Shown here: positions 26,394 to 35,270 of the stretch, piece after piece | Numbering within the stretch: the stretch's first letter is position 1 | How the letters are laid out: each line of letters begins with the position of its first letter | NCBI GenBank assembly: GCA_965213845.1 | Contig: CBDCAI010000005.1 | Coordinates: forward strand, 186,001 to 250,000 | DNA from: JBBROS01 sp965213845 | GTDB lineage: Bacteria > Pseudomonadota > Alphaproteobacteria > Acetobacterales > Acetobacteraceae | Reading direction: 5' to 3' | Length of the DNA stretch: 64,000 nucleotides | Program-made: the position numbers and the translations under genes | Notes under the pieces: model-generated | The model's input: only the letters and a program-made list of their open reading frames with translations | Told to the model about the DNA's origin: nothing | Database searches by the model: none

Positions 26394-27065
26394 CTATCGG
26401 CCGGAGTCGAAGCCCAGGAAGCCCGCCTGCGGCACCGGTGTGCCGCCCCCGCCCACGAACAACCGGGCAGTCTGCGGAACCGGGGCCGCAGCCTCGGCCA
26501 CGGCGCTTCGGCTTCGCGAGGAACGCTCCGCCCGGGCGGCCTGTGCCGCTGCCCGGTCCGCGGCCAACCGCTCGGCCCGCGTCGGCGGCTTCGCGGGCCC
26601 TGGCGGACCGCTGGTCGTGCTCCCCGCAGCCCCGCCACGCAGCGACAGCAGATAGAACGAAATCTGGTTCCGGCCGAGGTCGACCGCCAGCTCGATCGGC
26701 GTCAGCCCCAACACGTTGGTCCCGTTCAGGTCCGCGCCTCGGCTGACGGAATCGCGCGCGGTCTGCAGGTCTCCGCGGTTGATCGCGTCGAACAGCGCCT
26801 CGGTCGGCGGCATGTCCGTCACCACCTTCGTCGGCGGCGCCACAGCGGTCGGCTCGGCCCGGGCACCGGGCAGGGCAGGGGGGGCGGTGCCCGTCCTCTC
26901 ACGATCGGTCTCGGTCTTCGAGCGGGGGCCGTTGCCGAAGGCAGGGGTCTTCAGCGAAGCCGGGTTGCCGCCCCCGGAGCCCTGGGCCCGCGCCTCAGGC
27001 GCCGCAAGAAGGGCAGCCCCCATGAGCGTTGCGGAAAGGATCGACGTCCATCGCACGGTATTCAT
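26394..27065 (-). CDS. Secreted ankyrin-repeat domain protein
   Basis: 223 residues with a clear signal peptide (SILSATLMGAALLAAPEARA), then a Pro/Thr-rich linker and about one and a half ankyrin repeats (EALFDAINRGDLQTARDSVS, RGADLNGTNVLGLTPIELA). The C-terminal region is Ala/Arg-rich and ends in GFLGFDSGR. Predicted periplasmic protein-binding protein with unknown partner. It shares strand and close spacing (26 nt) with the ABC transporter downstream. Confidence 0.8.
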   Translation of the reverse strand: MNTVRWTSILSATLMGAALLAAPEARAQGSGGGNPASLKTPAFGNGPRSKTETDRERTGTAPPALPGARAEPTAVAPPTKVVTDMPPTEALFDAINRGDLQTARDSVSRGADLNGTNVLGLTPIELAVDLGRNQISFYLLSLRGGAAGSTTSGPPGPAKPPTRAERLAADRAAAQAARAERSSRSRSAVAEAAAPVPQTARLFVGGGGTPVPQAGFLGFDSGR

Positions 27066-27111
27066 CGTCCTATATTAACGCGTCGGTCGCGGAAGCGGAA
27101 GCCTGTCCGGC

Positions 27112-27549
27112 TCAACCCCGGTTGAGCCACCAGAACCCGGCATTCAGATAGGCGGCGAAGCACGCCCAGGCCAGGTAAGGCACCAGCAACAGCGCGGCGG
27201 CGCGCTGCAACGGCCAGAACGCCCGGATCGTCGCAACGATGCTGCCCAGCAGCAGCGCCATCACGACCAGGCCCCCGCCCAGGCTGTGCAGGCCGAAGAA
27301 CACCGACGGCCAGGCCGCATTCACCAGCAGCTGCCACCCCCACACCTGCAGCGCCGACCGCTTCCGGTGCACCCCGATCTCGATCCGCCGCCAGACCAAC
27401 CAGGCGGACACCCCGATCATCGGGTACAGCACGCTCCAGACCGGCGCGAATACCCAGTCGGGCGGCGAGGCCGGCGGCCGTGCCAGGCCACGGTACCAGC
27501 CCTGCACGCTGCCCGCCGTGACGTTGCCGTTGGTATAGGCCACCAGCAC
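27112..27549 (-). CDS. tspO: TspO/MBR family protein, 5' end uncertain
   Basis: Tryptophan-rich sensory protein of the outer or inner membrane that binds tetrapyrroles. Visible motifs: WYRGLARPPASPPDWVFAPV, SVLYPMIGVSAWLVW, QLLVNAAWPSVFFGL and the C-terminal YLNAGFWWLN. The first usable start is GTG at 27549. Family-like sequence, including the first membrane helix (LFALIGFLGLCVLVA), continues upstream in frame to about 27600. An in-frame ATG at 27654 is separated from it by an amber codon at 27634-27636. Either the first helix is lost, a non-standard start is used, or the gene carries a nonsense change. Confidence 0.8.
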   Translation of the reverse strand: MLVAYTNGNVTAGSVQGWYRGLARPPASPPDWVFAPVWSVLYPMIGVSAWLVWRRIEIGVHRKRSALQVWGWQLLVNAAWPSVFFGLHSLGGGLVVMALLLGSIVATIRAFWPLQRAAALLLVPYLAWACFAAYLNAGFWWLNRG

Positions 27550-27683
27550 GCACAGACCGAGGAACCCGATCAGGGCAAACAGGCTGGCACGATGGGCCCG
27601 GCGGGAAGGGGGTTCGACAGTCTGGAAGACACGCTACTCCATCACGTCCGTCATGTGGGCGCGGGGTCGGCGGCTTGCACCCC

Positions 27684-29810
27684 TCAACCCACGCCTTCCT
27701 GGCGCCAGGCCACCACGACCAGAGTCAGCAGCAACGGCAAAGCCGCCCAGGGTGGCAGCAGCGGGATGGCGTCCAGCCCCGTCACCACGTGGTCCCGCCG
27801 CCGTGGCAGCCCGATCCAGCTCGCGCCCGACGCCTCCCGGCCCGGCTCCGTGCGCCGCAGCTCCGGCAGCTTCAGCGCCCCGTCCGGCCCGGCGACGAAG
27901 TGCACGCTGCCGCCCGACGCCTGCGCGACCGGCTGCAGCACCGTCGCCGTCGCCCGCAGGTCGGCCGTTTCCGCCGGGTTGCCGACCGTTGCCGCGGCAT
28001 AGGCCGTCCGAACCGCCGCGGGACCCTGCGGATCGGACACCTGGTACACGCCCGGCTCCGCCGCCGCCGCCTCCGCCGTCGACACGCCGGGCCCCTGCGA
28101 CGTCATGCGGATCGTCGTCGTCGTCCCCGAAGGCGTGACGACGGTCAGGCTGCCCGGCGCGCCATCCTGCAGGCTGCGCCGCTCCACCCGCAACACCCCG
28201 CCCTCCACCGTCGCCCGCAGCGCCTCCTCGTCCAACGCCGGCTCCTTCATCAGCCAGTGCGCGATCCGGCGCAGCAGCTCCGCCTGCGGGCCCCCACCCT
28301 CATGCCCGCGCGACCACAGCCAGATCTGGTCCGACAAAAGCAGCGCCACCCGGCCCTGCTCCACATGCTCCAGCAGCAGCAGCGGCGTCCCGTCCGGCGT
28401 CGCCATCAGCGACTGGCTCCCGGCAGCGGCCCCGCCTTGCGCTCCACCCGAGCCCCCGGCCGGGGAGATATGCCGGTACCACGGCCCCCAGCTCGGCTCC
28501 GCCCCCGGGCGCCACCCCGGCAGCCCCTCCGTCACGGGATGCCGCAACCCCAGCGCGGTCACCTGCGGCCGGAACGCGCCCTCCACGACGCCGCCCGGCC
28601 GCACCGGCAACACCCCCCCCAGAGCCGTCGGCGCCAGGCTCGTCGCCCCCGTGAACTCCGGCCCGGCACTCAGCAGCAGCCCGCCGCCGCCCCGCACATA
28701 GTCGGCGATGTTCCGCAGGTACACCGGCGGCAGGATGCCCCGGTTCTGGAAACGGTCCAGGATGATCAGGTCGAACTCCTTGATCTTCACCTGGAACAGC
28801 TCCCGCACGGGAAAGGCGATCAGCGCCAGCTCGTTCAACGGGGTCATGTCGTCCCGCTCCGGCGGCCGCAGGATGGTGAAGTGCACGAGGTCCACCGCCG
28901 GGTCCGCCTTCAGCAGCCGCCGCCACGTCCGCTCCCCCGCATGCGGCTCGCCGCTCACCAGAAGAACCCGCAGCCGGTCCCGCACGCCGTTGATCGTCAC
29001 CACAGCCCGGTTGTTCACACGCGACACCTCCCCCGGCAGCGCGTCCGCCTGCATCTCCACCACCACCGGCCCCGCCCGCACGATCGGCACCTCGACCGAC
29101 GTCTCCTGCCCCACCGGCACCACCATCGCCTCCGGCGGCTCCCCGTCCCGCCGCACCAGCACCCGCGCGGCGCGCCCCGCCATCCGCGCCACGCCCAGGT
29201 CGTCCACCGCGATCCGCAAGGTCACGCTGCGCCCCACCAACCCGAACGAAGGCGCCTCGATCACCCGCAGCCGCCGGTCCGTCTCCTCGCCGGATGCCGC
29301 CAGCAGCACGTGCAGCGGCGCAGGCAGCGCCCCCTCCGGATGGTCGTGCACCTGCCCGTCCGTCAACGCGACGATCCCCGCCAGGCGCGACCGCGGCAGG
29401 TCCGCCAGGGCGCGGTTCATCGCCTGGAACAGCATCGTCCCGTCATGCCCGCCCTGCGGCACCTCGATCGTCCGCAGCTCGAGGTCGCCCATCCGTGCCG
29501 CCTGCGCCTGCATCTGCACCCGCGCCTGGTCCACCAGCGCGGCCCGCGCCCCCACCTCCATCGAGGCTGTCCGGTCCACCATCAGCAGCGCGATGTCCGG
29601 CAGCGTGTCCCGCACCTCCCGCACCAGGCGTGGCCCGCTCAACCAGGCCAGCAGCACCGCAAACGCCAGGGCCCGCCACAGCGCGCCTCGGGCCCTGCGC
29701 ACCAGCGCCGGCACCAGCGCCACCAGGCACAGCGCCGCCACGAGCCCCAGCGCCCACCAGGGCACCGCCGGGTCGAACCGCATCGCGGCATAGGCCTGTT
29801 CCAGCTTCAT
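27684..29810 (-). CDS. Membrane protein of the MoxR cluster with glutamine-amidotransferase-like domain
   Basis: 708 residues. Two N-terminal membrane helices are followed by a VWA-like region (LPDIALLMVDRTASMEVGAR, IVALTDGQVHDH), a beta-rich part, and a class I glutamine amidotransferase-like domain (EFDLIILDRFQNRGILP, YVRGGGGLLLSAGPEF, ALLLSDQIWLWSRGHEGGG). The C-terminus has one more helix. Its function is unknown. It is the last gene of a four-gene series with moxR, DUF58 and DUF4159, 10 nt after the latter, and probably belongs to the same envelope-associated complex. Confidence 0.85.
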   Translation of the reverse strand: MKLEQAYAAMRFDPAVPWWALGLVAALCLVALVPALVRRARGALWRALAFAVLLAWLSGPRLVREVRDTLPDIALLMVDRTASMEVGARAALVDQARVQMQAQAARMGDLELRTIEVPQGGHDGTMLFQAMNRALADLPRSRLAGIVALTDGQVHDHPEGALPAPLHVLLAASGEETDRRLRVIEAPSFGLVGRSVTLRIAVDDLGVARMAGRAARVLVRRDGEPPEAMVVPVGQETSVEVPIVRAGPVVVEMQADALPGEVSRVNNRAVVTINGVRDRLRVLLVSGEPHAGERTWRRLLKADPAVDLVHFTILRPPERDDMTPLNELALIAFPVRELFQVKIKEFDLIILDRFQNRGILPPVYLRNIADYVRGGGGLLLSAGPEFTGATSLAPTALGGVLPVRPGGVVEGAFRPQVTALGLRHPVTEGLPGWRPGAEPSWGPWYRHISPAGGSGGAQGGAAAGSQSLMATPDGTPLLLLEHVEQGRVALLLSDQIWLWSRGHEGGGPQAELLRRIAHWLMKEPALDEEALRATVEGGVLRVERRSLQDGAPGSLTVVTPSGTTTTIRMTSQGPGVSTAEAAAAEPGVYQVSDPQGPAAVRTAYAAATVGNPAETADLRATATVLQPVAQASGGSVHFVAGPDGALKLPELRRTEPGREASGASWIGLPRRRDHVVTGLDAIPLLPPWAALPLLLTLVVVAWRQEGVG

Positions 29811-29820
29811 CGGCGTGCCC

Positions 29821-32493
29821 TCATTGGCCCAGGCGCTCCAGGATCGCCGGCACGTGCACCTGGTCGCCCTTGTAGTTGCCCGTCAGCGCGTACATCACGA
29901 GGTTCACCCCGAACCGGTAGGCCAGCGTCCGCTGCCGCGCCCCCCCGGGAATCGTGCTGTACGGGTTCCGCCCCTGCCCATCCACCGCCCAGGCCCCGGC
30001 CCAGTCATGGCCGCCGATGATGACCGGGCTCACGCTGTCGTTGCTGCGGTCCTGGTCCCGCTGCACCCAGACTGTGTCGCCCGTGAACCGGCCGGGGTAG
30101 TCCTGCAGCAGATAGAAGCTGCGCGCCAGCACGTGGTCGCTCGTCAACGGCGCCAACGGCGGCACGGCCAGGCCCACCGTCACCCGCCGCAGCGCCGCAT
30201 CCGTCCCCGGCGCGAACCCCTCGCCGCTGCCGCCGCCCCGCGTGTCGATCAGGATGATCCCGCCCCGGCTGGTGAAGTCGTTCAGTGCCGCGATCGCCCG
30301 CCCGTCCGGCGCCGCCTCGGCCGTGATGGGCCAGTACAGCAGCGGATAGAACGACAGGTCGTCCGTGCCCGGGACCACGGCCACCGGGTCGCCCAGGCTG
30401 GCGGCCGTGCGGCGGTTCACATAGGTGCTCAGCCCGGCCAGCCCGGACTTCGAAACCCCGTCCACCGTCGCATCGCCCGTCACCACATAGGCCAGCCGGG
30501 TCGACACCGCCGGCAACTCCTCGGCCGCCGACCCGGCGCGCGGCATCAGCACCCCGAGCAGCACCATCGCCACCGCGGCCCGCCGCAGCAGCCCGCGCAA
30601 CCCCAAGGACACCACCAGGTCGGCCGCCAGCAGCAGCACCGCCAGGGTGATCAGCGGCGGCCCGATCGCCCGCTCCCGCACCGTCCCCTGCAGCGTGCCC
30701 ATCGTCGCCCCAGGCACCTCCGCCGCCACGGCCAAGGCGGGCAGGGCGGCCCCCAGGTTCAGCGCCCGCCGTCCGCTTTCGGGCCCGTACAGCCCCGGCG
30801 GGTGCCGCGGCGACACCACGGGCGCGGCCAGGTCCGCCGGCGTCAGCCCCGTCGCCGCAGGGGGCGGCCGCACCACCGCCCCGAATCCGTCCAGCGCCTC
30901 CGCCGGGCCCAGCACCGCGTCGTCCCCGGCCCCCGCGACCCCTGCCGACAAATCCACCAGGCGCCGCAGCATGTCCACGAACAGGCCCGACAAAGGCAGG
31001 TTCGACCAGTCGGCGTTCGCCGTCACATGGAACAGCACCACCCGCCCCGCCCCCTGCGCAGAGGCCGTCACGAGCGGTGTGCCGTCACCCAGGGTCGCCC
31101 AGGTCCGCGCCGCCACCTGCGCCGAAGGCTCGGCCAGCACCTGCCGGTTGACCAGCACCTCCTCGGGCACCGCCAGCCCGGCGAACGGCGACTCCGCCCC
31201 GAACCGGGCCAGATGCTGCGGCTGGCTCCACGACAACGCCCCGCCCAGCTGACGATCGCCCGCCAGAAGCCGCACGGGCAGCAACGGATCGGGCTCGCCC
31301 CCCGCATCGGCCTTCCCCCCCTCCGCCATACGCGGCCCGGCGAAGCGCAGCAGCAGCCCGCCCTGGCTGACCCATTGCCCCAGCCGCCGCGCCTCCTCCC
31401 CCTCCAGCGGCACGTCCGCCAGCACGATCACCGACACCGCCCGCGACAGCAACGTATCCAGGTTGCCCGACCGCAGCTCCGACGTCGGCCCCAGCGCCCG
31501 CGCGACATAGAACAGCTCGCCGATCAGCGGCGTGTCCGCCCCCTGCTCCAACGCCAGCATCCCCACCGGCCGCCGCCGCCAGCGCTCGTCCAGCAACGCC
31601 ACCCCGGCCGCCGAAGGGCTGCCCTCCACCACCAGCCGGTTGATCGTGTTGCGCAACTCGGGCGGCAGCGGGATCGCCACCTCCGCCGCATCGGCGCCCG
31701 CCGGCACCGTGACCTCCGCCCGCGCTAACGTCCGGCCGTCCCCCGTCTGCGCCAGCACCGCCAGCGGCAGCGCGGCAGGCTGCGGCAGCTGGCTCACCCG
31801 GGCCACCAGCCGATCCGCCTCGGACCGCGGCGCCCGCATGACGCGCACCGCCACGGGGTCGGGCCGCAGCTCCGTCACCGGTGCCCCGATCCGCGCCAGG
31901 GCCGCCATGAACGCGGCATCGCCCGGGTCCGCCATGCCGTCGGCGACATAGGTCACGGCACCCGCCGTGATCCCCTGCAGCGCCGCCGTCGCCGCCGCGC
32001 GGTCCGGCCCCCACGCCTTGGGCCGCAGCGCCGCCAGCCGGGTCCGCAGCTCCGGCGCCATCAGGGCGGGCGACAGCGGCGGTGGCTGGTCCGCCTCGGT
32101 GCGCGCCGTCGTCAGCAGCCGGGCCTGCCGGCCGGTCCGGTCGGCCCGGTCCAGCGCGCCCTGCGCCGCCTGGATCCGCGCCGCCCAGTCCGGCGCCGCC
32201 GCCCAGCCGTCATCCACAACCAAAAGCAGCGGCCCCGCGCCGGGCAAAGCCCCCGCCGCGTCCAGCACCGGCCCGGCCAGCCCGATCACCACCAGCGCCG
32301 CCACCCCCATCCGCAGCAGCAGCAGCCACCAAGGCGTGCGCGACGCCGTCCGCTCCGGCGCATGCAGGCCCTCCAGAAGCCGGATCGCCGGGAAGCGCTG
32401 CACCCGCGGCGCGGGCGGCGTGACGCGCAGCAGCCACCACAGCAGCGGCAGGGCCGGCAAAGCCAGCAGCAGCCAGGGCGCGGTCAGGATCAT
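29821..32493 (-). CDS. DUF4159 protein with BatA-type N-terminus
   Basis: 890 residues. The BatA-like N-terminal domain (LTAPWLLLALPALPLLWWLL, then RFPAIRLLEGL and a second helix) anchors it. The middle part has degenerate VWA and GATase-like segments (VSQGGLLLRFAGPRM). More helices lie at about residues 605-650, then a C-terminal DUF4159 domain (DFTSRGGIILIDTRGGGSGE, FYLLQDYPGRFTGDTVWVQ, RFGVNLVMYALTGNYKGDQV). No reaction is known. Part of the MoxR-DUF58 operon. Confidence 0.87.
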   Translation of the reverse strand: MILTAPWLLLALPALPLLWWLLRVTPPAPRVQRFPAIRLLEGLHAPERTASRTPWWLLLLRMGVAALVVIGLAGPVLDAAGALPGAGPLLLVVDDGWAAAPDWAARIQAAQGALDRADRTGRQARLLTTARTEADQPPPLSPALMAPELRTRLAALRPKAWGPDRAAATAALQGITAGAVTYVADGMADPGDAAFMAALARIGAPVTELRPDPVAVRVMRAPRSEADRLVARVSQLPQPAALPLAVLAQTGDGRTLARAEVTVPAGADAAEVAIPLPPELRNTINRLVVEGSPSAAGVALLDERWRRRPVGMLALEQGADTPLIGELFYVARALGPTSELRSGNLDTLLSRAVSVIVLADVPLEGEEARRLGQWVSQGGLLLRFAGPRMAEGGKADAGGEPDPLLPVRLLAGDRQLGGALSWSQPQHLARFGAESPFAGLAVPEEVLVNRQVLAEPSAQVAARTWATLGDGTPLVTASAQGAGRVVLFHVTANADWSNLPLSGLFVDMLRRLVDLSAGVAGAGDDAVLGPAEALDGFGAVVRPPPAATGLTPADLAAPVVSPRHPPGLYGPESGRRALNLGAALPALAVAAEVPGATMGTLQGTVRERAIGPPLITLAVLLLAADLVVSLGLRGLLRRAAVAMVLLGVLMPRAGSAAEELPAVSTRLAYVVTGDATVDGVSKSGLAGLSTYVNRRTAASLGDPVAVVPGTDDLSFYPLLYWPITAEAAPDGRAIAALNDFTSRGGIILIDTRGGGSGEGFAPGTDAALRRVTVGLAVPPLAPLTSDHVLARSFYLLQDYPGRFTGDTVWVQRDQDRSNDSVSPVIIGGHDWAGAWAVDGQGRNPYSTIPGGARQRTLAYRFGVNLVMYALTGNYKGDQVHVPAILERLGQ

Positions 32494-32517
32494 GCCGTCC
32501 CCCTCATGCCGTCCCCG

Positions 32518-33396
32518 TCAAGCACGCGTCAGCATCGCGAACAATCCCAGCAACGCGGCCTCCGGCGCATGGTCCGTCCGATGCGCCCCGAAGCTCCATC
32601 CCGCGGCCGTGCACAGCGTCGACAGCCCGGTCAGCTGCTGCTCCAGCGCCGCCGCATACCCGGCCCGGATGCCCTCGACCCGCGGGACCACGCGGTCCGC
32701 CTCGGCCTCCAGCCCCTGGAACCGCACCCGCCCGCTGAACGGCAGCAACGCCTCCGCCGGGTCGAGCACCTGCAGCAGATGCCCCTGCACCGGCACGGCC
32801 GACATCGCCCCCACCGCGGCCCGGATGCTCTCCAGCGGCGACAGGAAGTCGCCGATCAGCACCACGCGCGAATGCCGGGCCAGGGGGGCATCGGGCGGCA
32901 TGCCGCCTCCCGGCGGGATCTCGCCCAGCGTCTCCGCCAGCGTCTCCAGCGCGCCCCGCCCGCCCCGCAGCCGCGCCGGCCCGCCGATCAGCCGCACGCG
33001 CTCGCCGCCCCGCAGCAGCAGGGCCGCCAGCGCCAGCAGCAGCAGGTCGGCGCGTTCCCGCTTGAACGGCACGGCGTGGCCCGACCGCCAGTCCATGCTG
33101 GGCGACCCGTCCCGCCACAGATAGACGGTCTGCGCCGCCTCCCACTCCGTCTCCCGGACATAGGCGCGGTCGGTCTTGGCGCTCGCCCGCCCGTCGATCC
33201 GCCCGGGCGCATCCCCCGCGGCAAACGGGCGATACTGCCAGAAGCTGTCGCCCTGGCCCACCCGCCTGCGCCCATGCACCCCTTGCGCCACCGTCGACGC
33301 CACGCGCTGTGCCGCCACCAGCAGCGGCGGCAGGCGCGAGCCCAGCGCCTCCGCGCCCCGGGCCGCCGAATGGCTCTTGCCGACGATGCCGCTCAA
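32518..33396 (-). CDS. DUF58 domain-containing protein
   Basis: 292 residues with the DUF58/VWA-like signature: FRPFAAGDAPGRIDGRASAK-like segment, VYLWRDGSPSMDWRSG, ADLLLLALAALLLRGGERV, VVLIGDFLSPLESI. Such proteins are the usual partners of MoxR ATPases, acting as adaptors in metal or protein complex assembly. The start is TTG overlapping the moxR stop (TTGA), so translation is coupled to moxR. Confidence 0.88.
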   Translation of the reverse strand: MSGIVGKSHSAARGAEALGSRLPPLLVAAQRVASTVAQGVHGRRRVGQGDSFWQYRPFAAGDAPGRIDGRASAKTDRAYVRETEWEAAQTVYLWRDGSPSMDWRSGHAVPFKRERADLLLLALAALLLRGGERVRLIGGPARLRGGRGALETLAETLGEIPPGGGMPPDAPLARHSRVVLIGDFLSPLESIRAAVGAMSAVPVQGHLLQVLDPAEALLPFSGRVRFQGLEAEADRVVPRVEGIRAGYAAALEQQLTGLSTLCTAAGWSFGAHRTDHAPEAALLGLFAMLTRA

Positions 33397-34379
33397 ACGA
33401 GCTGGCCGACGAGGCCGTCGATCACCTCGGACAATCCCACGCCCTCTGCCCGGGCCGAGAAGTTGAGCGCCATCCGATGCCGCAGCACCGGCTGCGCCAG
33501 CGCCGCGACATCCTCCAGGCTGGGTGTCAGCCGTCCGTCCAGCACCGCCCGCGCCCGCGCCGCCAGCATCAGCGCCTGCGCCGCCCGCGGGCCGGGGCCC
33601 CAGGCCACGTGACGCCGCACCTGGTCCGCCGCCGTCGTCTCCGGTCGGCCGCCGCGGACCAGCGCAAGGATCGCCTCCACCACGCTCTCGCCCACCGGCA
33701 CCCGGCGGATCAGCGCCTGCGCCGCCACCAGCTCGCCCGCCTCCAGCACCGGCCGCGCCACCGCCCGCACGGAGCCCGTCGTCGCCAGCAGCATCGTCCG
33801 TTCCGCATCGAGGTCCGGATAGCCGACGCCGATCTGCAGCAGGAACCGGTCCAGCTGCGCCTCCGGCAGCGGATACGTGCCCTCCTGCTCGATGGGGTTC
33901 TGCGTCGCCAACACATGGAACGGCCGGGGCAGCGCATGGTCCACCCCGCTGACCGCGACCCGGCCCTCCTGCATCGCCTGCAGCAGCGCCGACTGGGTGC
34001 GTGGGCTCGCCCGGTTGATCTCGTCGGCCATCAGCAGCTGGCAGAACACCGGCCCGGGCAGGAAGCGGAAGCTGCGCCGCCCGGACTCGTCCTCGTCCAG
34101 CACCTCGCTGCCCGTGATGTCGGCCGGCATCAGGTCCGGCGTGAACTGCACCCGCTTGGGCGCAAGCCCCAGCACCGTGCCCAGCGTCTCCACCAGCAGC
34201 GTCTTGCCCAGGCCCGGCACCCCCACCAGCAGCGCATGCCCGCCCGCCAGCAGCGTGACCAGCACCTGCTCCACCACCTCCTCCTGCCCGAAGATCAGCC
34301 GGCCGATCTCCGCCCGTGCCGCCACCGCCCGCGCCCCCAGCGCCTCGATCCCGTCCATCAGCTCGGCGCCGGTCGCCAT
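33393..34379 (-). CDS. MoxR-family AAA+ ATPase
   Basis: About 328 residues. Walker A GVPGLGKT, Walker B LLMADEINRASPRTQSALLQ, sensor 1 VLATQNPIEQEGTYPLPEAQ and arginine-finger region LDRFLLQIGVGYPD. A cytosolic chaperone-like ATPase thought to remodel or activate partner complexes with DUF58/VWA proteins. ATG 34379 is preferred; another ATG at 34406 lies inside the first of three upstream 32-nt repeats. It heads the moxR-DUF58-DUF4159-GATase-like operon. Confidence 0.92.
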   Translation of the reverse strand: MATGAELMDGIEALGARAVAARAEIGRLIFGQEEVVEQVLVTLLAGGHALLVGVPGLGKTLLVETLGTVLGLAPKRVQFTPDLMPADITGSEVLDEDESGRRSFRFLPGPVFCQLLMADEINRASPRTQSALLQAMQEGRVAVSGVDHALPRPFHVLATQNPIEQEGTYPLPEAQLDRFLLQIGVGYPDLDAERTMLLATTGSVRAVARPVLEAGELVAAQALIRRVPVGESVVEAILALVRGGRPETTAADQVRRHVAWGPGPRAAQALMLAARARAVLDGRLTPSLEDVAALAQPVLRHRMALNFSARAEGVGLSEVIDGLVGQLV

Positions 34380-34390
34380 GTTCTCGCTCA

Positions 34391-34486
34391 ATGCGGTCCC
34401 TTTCATGGGCCTGGACCGCTCGACGCGGTCCCTTTCATGGGCCCGGACCGCCCGATGCGGTCCTTTTCATGGGCCTTACCGATATC
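34391..34486. repeat. Three tandem 32-nt repeats with internal inverted repeats, upstream of moxR
   Basis: Units at 34391-34422, 34423-34454 and 34455-34486 share gcggtccctttcatgggcc. In the first two, 7-bp arms gcggtcc and ggaccgc (for example 34393-34399 and 34413-34419) can pair. The third keeps only the left arm. The array lies in the moxR 5' region and between the divergent moxR and DUF1285 genes. Confidence 0.88.
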
Positions 34487-34573
34487 CCCTTGATGACAGG
34501 GGTTTCATCTTCGGGGGGGTGATCCCTATATCCACCACACGACGGTTGCACGGCCGAACCCGGAGACGTTGTC

Positions 34574-35266
34574 GTGAACGATGCCATGCCCGAACCCTTC
34601 ACCGCCACCCTCATCGACCGCGCCCGCGTCGCGCCGGCGTTCAACAACCGAACATCGACCTTGGCGTCCGGCAGGCCGGCGTGCGCCGATGCCGCCGCCC
34701 GCCGCCCGCCCCGTGAATGTGGCGACATCCCCTTCGTCATCAAGCGGGACGGCACCTGGCTCTATCGCGGCAGCCCCATCGGCCGGCGGGAGATGGTCTG
34801 CCTGTTCAGCAGTGTCCTCAAGCGCGAGCCCGACGGATCCTACTGGCTCGAAACCCCCGCCGAACGCGGCCGGATCGAGGTCGAGGACGTGCCGTGGATG
34901 GCCGTCGAGATGGACTGGTGCGGCTGCGGTTCCAACCAGGTGCTCAGCTTCCGCACCAACGTCGACCAGGTCGTGGCCGCCGGCCCCGATCATCCCATCC
35001 GCGTCCGCACGGACCAGATGACCAACGAGCCGACGCCCTACATCCTGGTGCGCGGCAACGACGGCGCACCCCCGCTCGAGGCCCGCATCTGCCGCGCCGT
35101 CTATTATGAGCTCGTCGCCCTCGCCGTGCCCTGCACCTCCGGCGGCCGCAGCGTGCTGGGCGTCTGGAGCCAGAATCGCTTCTTCACCCTCGGCGACGTG
35201 CCCACCTGCTCGGACTGCGAGCCCGAGGACTGTCCCGAGGAACTATCCGAAGACCCCGGGGACTGA
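34574..35266 (+). CDS. DUF1285 domain-containing protein
   Basis: 230 residues. The DUF1285 core reads IPFVIKRDGTWLYRGSPIGR, REMVCLFSSVLKREPDGSYW, RGRIEVEDVPWMAVEMD and SFRTNVDQVVAAGPDHPIRV. An unusual extra segment follows with Cys pairs near the C-terminus (CSDCEPEDCPEEL). The family has no known reaction. GTG at 34574 is used because ggag stands six bases before it; an ATG four codons in is possible. It is followed by a Nudix gene 4 nt after its stop. Confidence 0.85.
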   Translation: MNDAMPEPFTATLIDRARVAPAFNNRTSTLASGRPACADAAARRPPRECGDIPFVIKRDGTWLYRGSPIGRREMVCLFSSVLKREPDGSYWLETPAERGRIEVEDVPWMAVEMDWCGCGSNQVLSFRTNVDQVVAAGPDHPIRVRTDQMTNEPTPYILVRGNDGAPPLEARICRAVYYELVALAVPCTSGGRSVLGVWSQNRFFTLGDVPTCSDCEPEDCPEELSEDPGD

Positions 35267-35270
35267 CGGC

